Positions 57,503 through 64,000 of a DNA stretch of 64,000 nucleotides are shown piece by piece. Position numbers and translations under genes: made by a program. The notes under the pieces are model-generated. The model saw only the letters and a program-made list of their open reading frames with translations. It was not told where the DNA came from and ran no database searches. Source of the stretch: Candidatus Litorirhabdus singularis (GTDB lineage Bacteria > Pseudomonadota > Gammaproteobacteria > Pseudomonadales > Halieaceae); assembly GCF_026262625.1 (NCBI RefSeq), contig NZ_SHNN01000001.1:620001-684000 (forward strand). The letters run 5' to 3'. Numbering within the stretch: position 1 is the first letter of the stretch; each line of letters opens with the position of its first letter.

Positions 57503-58627
57503 ATGGTAATGACGAAATACTCTCCGACAAATACTGACGTGGGTGCACCTTCCAACCCATTGCCGCAGTCCGTCCTCGATACGCTGAGCACGGCAATTAT
57601 TCTGGTGGATACCCAGATGCAGGTGCGCTACCTCAACGCCTCCGCCCAGATGCTGCTGGAAATCAGTGCCGGCCGCGCGCTCCAGGCCCCGTTGGCACAA
57701 TTACTGCCCGACAATCCGCAGCTGCATGAGGAACTGGGTACCGCCATGCGCGACAGCAGCCCTCATACTAACCGGGGGTTACATTTAAAACTGGCTAGCG
57801 GGCACGAGCTCAATGTCGACCTGATGGTGACACCCTTTGATGATGAGAGCGGCGATTACGTTGGCCTGCTGCTGGAGTTGCAGGTAGTTGACCGCCTGCT
57901 GCGGATCAGCCGTGAAGAAGGCCTGCTGTCTTCGCAGCAGTCGAGCCGGGCCATGATTCGTGGCCTCGCGCATGAAATCAAGAACCCGTTGGGTGGTGTA
58001 CGTGGCGCCGCGCAACTGCTTGCCCGAGAGCTTGAGGATCCGGCGCTGGAAGAGTACACCCAGATTATCATCGCCGAATCGGATCGCCTGCGTGATCTGG
58101 TCGACACCATGCTCGGGCCCAATCAGCGACCACAGCCAAGGATGATCAATGTGCATGCAGTACTGGAGCATGTGCGCAGCTTATTAGAGGCAGAGGTAGG
58201 CGACAGTATTATCGTGACCCGCGACTACGACCCCAGCCTGCCCGATATTTGTGCAGATCGGGCCCAGTTGGTGCAGGCGCTTTTAAACATTGTACGCAAC
58301 GCCATGCAGGCGACAGCTGCCAATGCGGGTCCGCGCAGGATTAACCTGAGTACGCGCATCCAGCGCCAGTTCACTATCGGCACCAAGCGACATCGCCTTG
58401 TGTGCCGGGTTGATATCGAAGACAACGGGCCCGGAATTCCAGAAGAGCTGGAAAACTCGATTTTTGTGCCGATGGTAAGCGGTAAGAGCGACGGCACCGG
58501 ACTCGGCCTGTCGATCAGCCAGTCAATCATTAACCAACACGACGGCATCATTGAGTGCCAGACCGAACCGGGTCGTACCATTTTTTCTATCTACATACCT
58601 TTGGGAAACAAACATGCCGATGAATAA
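57503..58627 (+). CDS. ntrB: Nitrogen regulation sensor kinase NtrB (GlnL)
   Basis: NtrB phosphorylates NtrC when nitrogen is short and, bound to PII, dephosphorylates it. The 374-residue cytoplasmic protein has a PAS domain (about 20-125), the phosphorylated His157 in the HEIKNPL H-box, and a C-terminal ATPase with N, G1 and G2 boxes (IVRNAM, DNGPGIP, GKSDGTGLGLS). The in-frame starts are ATG 57503 and ATG 57509; neither has a good ribosome-binding site, and the sigma-54 box just before suggests a leaderless mRNA or a start further in. ntrC overlaps its 3' end by 14 nt. Confidence 0.93.
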   Translation: MVMTKYSPTNTDVGAPSNPLPQSVLDTLSTAIILVDTQMQVRYLNASAQMLLEISAGRALQAPLAQLLPDNPQLHEELGTAMRDSSPHTNRGLHLKLASGHELNVDLMVTPFDDESGDYVGLLLELQVVDRLLRISREEGLLSSQQSSRAMIRGLAHEIKNPLGGVRGAAQLLARELEDPALEEYTQIIIAESDRLRDLVDTMLGPNQRPQPRMINVHAVLEHVRSLLEAEVGDSIIVTRDYDPSLPDICADRAQLVQALLNIVRNAMQATAANAGPRRINLSTRIQRQFTIGTKRHRLVCRVDIEDNGPGIPEELENSIFVPMVSGKSDGTGLGLSISQSIINQHDGIIECQTEPGRTIFSIYIPLGNKHADE

Positions 58628-60020
58628 TAGTGTCTGGGTGGTAGACGATGATAAGTCCATACGCTGGGTGCTGGAACGCGCTCTCAGCCAGGCCGATCTG
58701 AACGTCCAAAGCTTCGAGCAAGCAGAAGACCTTCTGCTGCAGCTAGAGCACGAATTACCCGACGCCATCATTAGTGACATTCGCATGCCCGGTATGGACG
58801 GACTCGGACTACTGTCCCGAGTCCACGAGCAGTACCCCGACCTGCCGGTGATTATCACTACCGCGCACTCAGATCTGGAGAGCGCCGTCGCCTCCTACCA
58901 AAAAGGTGCGTTTGAATATCTCCCCAAACCCTTCGATATTGATGAGGTAGTCGCTGTCGCAGGACGCGCCCTGGCGCAGGCACAGGAGCGGTCTGGCATC
59001 AGCCCCAGTCCAGAGCTACCGGAGGCCACCGAGATCATCGGTGAAGCACCGGCTATGCAGGAAGTCTTTCGCGCCATCGGCCGTCTCGCCCACTCCAGTA
59101 TTACCGTACTCATAAACGGCGAGTCAGGCACCGGCAAGGAGCTGGTTGCCAGAGCCCTGCACCGGCATAGCCCGCGCTCCGACGCACCGTTTATCGCCCT
59201 GAATATGGCGGCTATACCCCGTGACTTGATGGAGTCAGAGCTATTTGGCCATGAAAAAGGTGCATTTACCGGAGCCAACACGCAGCGCCGCGGGCGGTTT
59301 GAGCAGGCTGACGGTGGCACCCTGTTCCTCGACGAGATTGGCGATATGCCAGCGGAGACGCAAACCCGCTTGCTGAGGGTTCTAGCTGACGGCGAGTTTT
59401 ACCGGGTCGGCGGCCATACCCCTATTCAGGTGGACGTGCGGATCATCGCCGCAACACACCAGAACCTGGAACAGTTGGTGCAGCAACACAGCTTCCGTGA
59501 AGACTTGTTCCATCGACTTAACGTGATTCGCATCCACATCCCCTGTCTGTCGGAAAGGCGTGAAGATATTCCCAAACTGATGCAGCATTTTTTCCAACAG
59601 GCCGGTGAGGAACTGAACGTAGAACCCAAGATCCTGCTACCGGAGACACAAGCATACCTGTGTCAGCTGGAATGGCCCGGCAACGTCAGACAACTTGAAA
59701 ACACCTGCCGCTGGATTACCGTCATGGCATCCGGACGCGAAGTGCACCTGAGCGACCTGCCACCAGAGCTGGGTCAGGTCACCGAAGCTCAGACCATAAC
59801 GCCAGCAACAAGCTGGCAGGATGCGCTGCGCGTCTGGGCTAGCGAGCGCCTCGCCAACGGTGAGCATCACCTACTGGAAAACGCGTTGCCTGAATTTGAG
59901 CAGGTCATGATTGAGGCGGCGCTGCAGCAAAGTCACGGGCGCAAGCGCGACGCCGCGGTGCTGCTGGGCTGGGGCCGAAATACGCTAACCCGCAAAATGA
60001 AAGAACTGGACATGCGCTAA
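58614..60020 (+). CDS. ntrC: Nitrogen regulation response regulator NtrC (GlnG)
   Basis: Sigma-54 activator of nitrogen genes. The 468-residue protein has a receiver domain with phospho-acceptor Asp55, an AAA+ domain with Walker A GESGTGKE, the sigma-54-contacting GAFTGA loop and Walker B GGTLFLDEIGDM, and a C-terminal helix-turn-helix (RKRDAAVLLGWGRNTLTRKM). E. coli NtrC has 469 residues. ATG 58614 or 58620 is possible; GGGAAA lies upstream of both, within ntrB. Confidence 0.97.
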   Translation: MPMNNSVWVVDDDKSIRWVLERALSQADLNVQSFEQAEDLLLQLEHELPDAIISDIRMPGMDGLGLLSRVHEQYPDLPVIITTAHSDLESAVASYQKGAFEYLPKPFDIDEVVAVAGRALAQAQERSGISPSPELPEATEIIGEAPAMQEVFRAIGRLAHSSITVLINGESGTGKELVARALHRHSPRSDAPFIALNMAAIPRDLMESELFGHEKGAFTGANTQRRGRFEQADGGTLFLDEIGDMPAETQTRLLRVLADGEFYRVGGHTPIQVDVRIIAATHQNLEQLVQQHSFREDLFHRLNVIRIHIPCLSERREDIPKLMQHFFQQAGEELNVEPKILLPETQAYLCQLEWPGNVRQLENTCRWITVMASGREVHLSDLPPELGQVTEAQTITPATSWQDALRVWASERLANGEHHLLENALPEFEQVMIEAALQQSHGRKRDAAVLLGWGRNTLTRKMKELDMR

Positions 60021-60032
60021 GCGCGCCCGACA

Positions 60033-60509
60033 GTGTTTCAACTAGCTCTTTACCAGCCGGAAATTCCACCCAACACCGGCAATATTATTAGACTGTGCGC
60101 CAACACAGGCACGCCGCTGCACCTGATAAAACCGTTGGGGTTCGAGATGGACGACAAGCGTCTGCGCCGCGCGGGTCTGGATTATTCAGAATGGGCCAGC
60201 GTGCAGATGCACGACTCCTGGACCGAGTTCAAGACCAGCATAGGCAACCGTGGCAAGATTTATGCAGCGACTACCAAAGCCACGCAGGCTCACAGTGATG
60301 TGCAGTACACCGCAGATGATATTTTTCTGTTCGGTCCTGAAACTCGCGGCCTGCCTGGCGAAATTCTTACCGAATTGGGGCTGCAGCAGTGTATTCGTAT
60401 ACCCATGATGGCGCATAGCCGCAGCCTGAACTTATCGAACAGTGCCGCGGTGGTGCTACTAGAAGCGTGGCGCCAGCACGATTTTGCCGGCGCCGGGAAC
60501 AGCGTTTAG
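60033..60509 (+). CDS. trmL: tRNA (cytidine(34)-2'-O)-methyltransferase TrmL
   Basis: SPOUT-class methyltransferase that modifies the wobble base of tRNA-Leu isoacceptors. At 158 residues it matches E. coli TrmL (157). NTGNIIRLCANTG and the knot region FGPETRGLPGEIL plus MAHSRSLNLSNSAAVVLLEAWRQ are diagnostic. The start is GTG at 60033 (MFQLALYQPEIPPNTGN). Follows ntrC by 12 nt and overlaps secB by 4 nt at the ends. Confidence 0.95.
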   Translation: MFQLALYQPEIPPNTGNIIRLCANTGTPLHLIKPLGFEMDDKRLRRAGLDYSEWASVQMHDSWTEFKTSIGNRGKIYAATTKATQAHSDVQYTADDIFLFGPETRGLPGEILTELGLQQCIRIPMMAHSRSLNLSNSAAVVLLEAWRQHDFAGAGNSV

Positions 60510-61012
60510 TGCTTCGATTCTGACTCTTCGCCGCCAGCTTCGGCCGCCTTGGCCTGGGCTTGTTGTACCGCTTGCTGGAACAAAGCATCAAAATTGACCG
60601 GGGCCAGCATCAGCGCCGGGAAGGTGCCTTTAACCGCAATACTATCAATAGTTTCACGCACGTAAGGAAACAGCATATTGGGGCATACTGTTGCCAATAT
60701 ACGGCGTAAATCATCGCCCTCAATTCCTTGAATCAAGAAGATTCCGGCCTGATGTACTTCAATCAGGAAAGCGGTCTTCTCGTCCACAGTGGCAGTAACG
60801 GTGATCGTCAAAACTACTTCGTAATCGTTACCGGAAACCAGGTTGCTCTTGGTATTCAGGTCCACGTTCATTTTCGGCTTCCATTCCTGCCGAAATACTT
60901 CAGGGGCAGCGGGCGACTCAAACGACAAATCGCGTAAATAAACCCTTTGCATGACAAACTGCTGCTGTGGCGCCTGCGCCTGCTCAGTTCCAGTGACTTC
61001 TTCTTCTGCCAT
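60506..61012 (-). CDS. secB: Protein-export chaperone SecB
   Basis: Tetrameric chaperone that keeps preproteins unfolded and passes them to SecA. The 168-residue protein has QRVYLRDLSFESPAAPEVF and CPNMLFPYVRETID, the family hallmarks, and an acidic C-terminal tail. It lies 12 nt downstream of grxC, in the rhodanese-grxC-secB operon found also in Pseudomonas and E. coli. Confidence 0.97.
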   Translation of the reverse strand: MAEEEVTGTEQAQAPQQQFVMQRVYLRDLSFESPAAPEVFRQEWKPKMNVDLNTKSNLVSGNDYEVVLTITVTATVDEKTAFLIEVHQAGIFLIQGIEGDDLRRILATVCPNMLFPYVRETIDSIAVKGTFPALMLAPVNFDALFQQAVQQAQAKAAEAGGEESESKH

Positions 61013-61024
61013 AACCTTTTCCCG

Positions 61025-61303
61025 TTAACGTTGTATTGTAGAAGCTGAATGCAGCAAGGTATCAAGTTCACCCTGTCGCTCCAGCAAGTAAAGATCATCG
61101 AACCCACCGACGTGGGTTTCGCCTACCCAAATCTGGGGCACCGTGCGCTGACCGCTAGCCGCCATCATGGTTTGGCGCAGCTCTGGATTAGCATCGACGA
61201 CAAGGTCTTCATAGACCACGCCCTTGGAGTCCAGCAACTGTCGTGCCCGGATGCAGTAGGGACAATAACGCGTGGTATACATGGTAACCGCAGGTTGTGT
61301 CAT
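61025..61303 (-). CDS. grxC: Glutaredoxin 3
   Basis: Dithiol glutaredoxin reducing disulfides with glutathione. The 92-residue protein has the active site CPYC (in YTTRYCPYCIRA) and the glutathione-binding TVPQIWVGETHVGG. The ATG at 61303 shares one base with the rhodanese stop (TGATG); an in-frame extension into that gene is not needed. Confidence 0.96.
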   Translation of the reverse strand: MTQPAVTMYTTRYCPYCIRARQLLDSKGVVYEDLVVDANPELRQTMMAASGQRTVPQIWVGETHVGGFDDLYLLERQGELDTLLHSASTIQR

Positions 61304-61716
61304 CACTTCACCAGCGGCAACTGCAAATTGCCCCACTCCATCATTCCTCCCGTCATGCGATAGACTTTGGTGTAGCCTGCCGCACCCAATTTTTTACCCG
61401 CCGCCCCAGATTGTTGTCCCAGCTTGCACACCAGAATCACCGGGCGCTCGCGGTAGCTCTCTAGCTCAGCGATACGCTGGTCTAGCTTGGCCGAGGGAAT
61501 ATTCAGAGCCTCTACAATATGGCCGCGCTCATAATCAGCGCTGTCACGCAGATCTAAAAACAGCCCGTCCTCTGCATTGACCATATTAATGGCCTGCTGC
61601 GGTGACAGGCTCTTGCCCGACTTGCGGGACTCGTGATTCAGCAGCAAGCCGACGGCCACCGCCAGTGCGGCAACCGTAATCCACTGTTGCGACAAAAATT
61701 CCAGGAACAAAGCCAT
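61303..61716 (-). CDS. Membrane-anchored rhodanese-like protein (YibN-like)
   Basis: A 137-residue protein with an N-terminal membrane helix (about 10-27) and a single cytoplasmic rhodanese domain with active Cys in VCKLGQQSG. It is like E. coli YibN, which lies in the same operon. Persulfide transfer or membrane-protein quality control are suggested roles. The ATG at 61716 gives this form; an in-frame extension to 61860 would run into the promoter. Confidence 0.92.
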   Translation of the reverse strand: MALFLEFLSQQWITVAALAVAVGLLLNHESRKSGKSLSPQQAINMVNAEDGLFLDLRDSADYERGHIVEALNIPSAKLDQRIAELESYRERPVILVCKLGQQSGAAGKKLGAAGYTKVYRMTGGMMEWGNLQLPLVK

Positions 61717-61770
61717 CTGTGTCAGTACCGAGTCGTGGGGGCAGACCTGCTGACCCTCAAAAAGGCGGCA

Positions 61771-61799
61771 AGTATACAGTGTCTTGGTGCCAGTGAAAA
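61771..61799 (-). promoter_or_regulatory. Sigma-70 promoter of rhodanese-grxC-secB
   Basis: On the minus strand TTTTCA (61799-61794), 17 bp, TATACT (61776-61771). The -10 has five of six consensus bases. Leader about 50 nt. Confidence 0.58.
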
Positions 61800-61810
61800 C
61801 GCACCCAACC

Positions 61811-61839
61811 GTGAACTTAACGTCGATACAGGTTAGAAT
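61811..61839 (+). promoter_or_regulatory. Candidate sigma-70 promoter of gpmI
   Basis: GTGAAC (61811-61816), 17 bp, TAGAAT (61834-61839). Faces away from the rhodanese promoter; the two -35 boxes are 11 bp apart. Confidence 0.42.
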
Positions 61840-61877
61840 CGCCTGCTTGTTAAGCCACACAGCTGCGCACCGTATCC

Positions 61878-63431
61878 ATGAACGACACTTCCAAGCATAC
61901 CGTTTTACTGGTTATTCTCGATGGCTGGGGTTACCGCGAAGAAACCCGCGATAACGCCATAGCCAATGCCAACACCCCGGTCTGGGACCGCTGGTGGCAA
62001 CAGCGGCCACACACGCTGTTGTCAGGCTCCGGGCTCGATGTGGGGCTGCCTGACGGTCAAATGGGCAATTCCGAAGTAGGCCATATGAGCCTGGGTGCGG
62101 GACGCGTGGTGTACCAAAACATGACCCGTATCGACGCTGCTATCAACGATGGTAGCTTCAACGAAAACACCGCCTACAACAGCGCCATTGACCAGGCTAT
62201 CGACAATGGCGGCGCTGTGCATATATTCGGCCTGCTCTCGGAAGGCGGCGTTCACAGTCATCAACGCCACATTCAGGCAGCCATAGCACTGGCACATCAG
62301 CGCGGCGCCACTAAAGTCTATCTGCACGCCTTCCTGGATGGGCGCGATACCCCTCCGCGCAGCGCTCTGCCATGCATTGCCGCCATGGAGTCACAGTTTG
62401 CCGAGCTGGGCTGCGGCCGGGTAGCCTCTATTATAGGGCGCTACTATGCCATGGACCGGGACAATCGCTGGGAGCGCGTTGAGCAGGCCTGGGACCTACT
62501 GACCAACGGTACCGCCCCCTATAAGGCCGCCAGTGCCAGTGCTGGCCTGGAGCAGGCCTACCAGCGCGGTGAGAATGACGAATTTGTCAAAGCCACGATT
62601 ATAGCAGGCAGCGATGAAACAGCTGCAACGGTGGAAGATGGCGACTGCGTGCTGTTCATGAATTTTCGCGCGGATCGCGCCAGGCAATTAACACGCGCCT
62701 TTGTGGAGGATGGTTTCACCCAGTTTGAGCGCAAAAAACAGCCTAAGTTGGCAGATTTTGTAATGACAACGGAATATGCCGCCGACCTGGATGCCAGCTG
62801 CGCCTACCCGCCCTCCAGCTTGACCAATGTTTTACCTGACGTTCTCTCACAGAGCGGCAAAACCCAGCTGCGCATAGCTGAAACTGAAAAATACGCCCAT
62901 GTCACTTTCTTCTTCAGCGGTGGTCGCGAACAGGAGTATGCGGGAGAAACTCGCATTTTGGTGCCATCTCCAGATGTCGCCACCTATGATTTACAGCCGG
63001 AAATGAGCGCACCGGAACTCACCGACAAGCTGATAGCAGCGGTCGAGTCACAGCAGTATGACCTCATCGTGTGTAATTACGCCAACGGCGATATGGTCGG
63101 CCATACGGGCAACTATAACGCTGCAATGGCCGCCGTCGAGGCCCTCGATACCTGCCTTGGGCGGTTGGAAAAAGCACTGCTGACGAGTGGCAGCGAAGCC
63201 TTGATTACCGCCGACCACGGTAACTGCGAACAAATGATCGACTACGATTCGGGACAGAACCATACCCAGCATACGACCGAGCTGGTACCCCTTGTATATG
63301 TGGGCAATCGCGATGCAAGCTTCAATGGTGCACCCGGTGTACTGGCCGATGTAGCTCCCAGTCTGCTGCAACTGCTGAAGGTCCCGCAGCCGTCAGAAAT
63401 GACCGGCAAACAGCTGCTCACGTTGGCCTGA
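61878..63431 (+). CDS. gpmI: 2,3-bisphosphoglycerate-independent phosphoglycerate mutase
   Basis: Interconverts 3- and 2-phosphoglycerate, using manganese and a phosphoserine intermediate at Ser65 (QMGNSEVGH). The 517-residue protein belongs to the alkaline phosphatase superfamily, with DGWG near the N-terminus (metal), [22 protein letters not shown], and C-terminal metal ligands in [10 protein letters not shown] and HTQHT. Length agrees with E. coli GpmI (514). It shares one base with the start of envC. Confidence 0.97.
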   Translation: MNDTSKHTVLLVILDGWGYREETRDNAIANANTPVWDRWWQQRPHTLLSGSGLDVGLPDGQMGNSEVGHMSLGAGRVVYQNMTRIDAAINDGSFNENTAYNSAIDQAIDNGGAVHIFGLLSEGGVHSHQRHIQAAIALAHQRGATKVYLHAFLDGRDTPPRSALPCIAAMESQFAELGCGRVASIIGRYYAMDRDNRWERVEQAWDLLTNGTAPYKAASASAGLEQAYQRGENDEFVKATIIAGSDETAATVEDGDCVLFMNFRADRARQLTRAFVEDGFTQFERKKQPKLADFVMTTEYAADLDASCAYPPSSLTNVLPDVLSQSGKTQLRIAETEKYAHVTFFFSGGREQEYAGETRILVPSPDVATYDLQPEMSAPELTDKLIAAVESQQYDLIVCNYANGDMVGHTGNYNAAMAAVEALDTCLGRLEKALLTSGSEALITADHGNCEQMIDYDSGQNHTQHTTELVPLVYVGNRDASFNGAPGVLADVAPSLLQLLKVPQPSEMTGKQLLTLA

Positions 63432-64000
63432 TGCCGACGCCATCGCGCCTTTGCAGTCTGGCTGGCGCCGCGCTGCTGGCGCTGGCTCTACTAAACCCGC
63501 CCGCCTTGGCCGATGAAGAATCCGATGCCCGGGAAAAACTGGGACAACTGGAACAAGCTATCGAGCAGCTCAATGTGCAGCTGCAACAGGATCTTCGCAC
63601 CCGCGGCTCGCTGCAGGATGCCTTGCAAGTGTCTGAACGCAGCATTGCCCGCCTACAATCCGATATCCAGCGCACCAGAAGCGAGCTGAAACAAACCACC
63701 AATCGACTCGCCGCGCTGCAACTGCAGCGCGGCGACCTGGAAATCGCTCGCGGCGAGCAGGAACAGCTAATTCGGCGCGAACTGAAAACCGCCTACCAGA
63801 TGGGCCGTCAAGGCCAGCTCAAAATACTGCTCAATCAAGAACAACCCGACACGCTGGCCCGCAACATGGCCTACTACGAATACTTCTACCGGGCGCGCAA
63901 GGAACACATCGCGAGCTATCTGGAGACCATAGAGCGCATCAACCAATTGGAACCGGAGATAGCGAGCACCGCAGAGCGGCTGGCTGCCACCCAAAAGATG
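63431..64000 (+). CDS. envC: Murein hydrolase activator EnvC, 5' part only
   Basis: EnvC activates amidases at the division septum. The first 190 codons are present: a signal peptide cleaved near ALA-DEES, then a long coiled coil (LEQAIEQLNVQLQQDL and on) and the family region QGQLKILLNQEQPDTLARN with YYEYFYRARKEHI. The LytM domain lies past the window edge. The start shares one A with the gpmI stop (TGATG), so both are in one unit. Confidence 0.95.
   Translation, partial: MPTPSRLCSLAGAALLALALLNPPALADEESDAREKLGQLEQAIEQLNVQLQQDLRTRGSLQDALQVSERSIARLQSDIQRTRSELKQTTNRLAALQLQRGDLEIARGEQEQLIRRELKTAYQMGRQGQLKILLNQEQPDTLARNMAYYEYFYRARKEHIASYLETIERINQLEPEIASTAERLAATQKM

Overview
The window looks like the chromosome of a free-living, probably marine, aerobic gammaproteobacterium related to the Pseudomonadales/Cellvibrionales (the Halieaceae or Spongiibacteraceae would fit). 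This rests on gene order and protein character, not on a database match. The runs pilM | mrcA - malic enzyme | rpmE | priA-argS-SPOR-hslVU-DUF971-ubiEJB-hisIE-tatABC and glnA-DUF4124-ntrBC-trmL | secB-grxC-rhodanese | gpmI-envC have the order I know from Pseudomonas. No phage, insertion sequence, tRNA, rRNA or CRISPR array was seen, and the gene content is mostly core.

Layout. 1-5.2 kb: type IV pilus assembly (pilM, cut by the window edge), a class A penicillin-binding protein, a short malic enzyme and ribosomal protein bL31. 5.3-17.5 kb: a long + strand run covering replication restart, arginyl-tRNA synthetase, an FtsN-like SPOR protein, the HslUV protease, ubiquinone synthesis (ubiE, ubiJ, ubiB), late histidine steps (hisI, hisE) and twin-arginine export (tatABC). 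17.5-25.2 kb: envelope and accessory genes, namely a ClsB-like phospholipase D, an MsbA-like ABC exporter, a phosphotriesterase-like metalloenzyme, a hemerythrin protein and an Ntn-type acylase lipoprotein. 25.2-25.4 kb: a 204-bp nested palindrome with no gene. 25.5-28.3 kb: the three-subunit proton-pumping transhydrogenase. 28.5-34.4 kb: a ChrR-type anti-sigma factor and its ECF sigma factor, divergent from a five-gene operon for membrane-lipid modification (FAD oxidoreductase, DUF1365, Cfa-like methyltransferase, DUF2878 membrane protein, unknown secreted protein). Matching ECF-type promoters face both ways.

34.4-38.3 kb: a DNA repair pair, FAN1-like nuclease plus an XPD/DinG-type helicase carrying an N-terminal RecB-type nuclease domain. 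38.5-54.6 kb: an NhaC antiporter with a thioesterase, EF-P with its lysyl-modifying enzyme EpmA, a PilZ-like protein, serB/ahpA, parC, a cyclic-nucleotide-binding protein, a SlyD-like isomerase with an ElaA-like acetyltransferase and a haem-containing sugar dehydrogenase, dtd and typA. 54.6-60 kb: nitrogen control. glnA has a consensus-matching sigma-54 promoter with two NtrC-like sites exactly 21 bp apart, followed by ntrB and ntrC, which have their own candidate NtrC site and sigma-54 box. 60-64 kb: trmL, secB, glutaredoxin, rhodanese, phosphoglycerate mutase and the start of envC.

Most distinctive are the palindromic element at 25,198-25,401, the ECF regulatory hub at 29.7-29.9 kb with its lipid operon and a possible third ECF site before the acylase, the helicase-nuclease/FAN1 pair, and the ntrB sigma-54 box that lies on top of the start codon.
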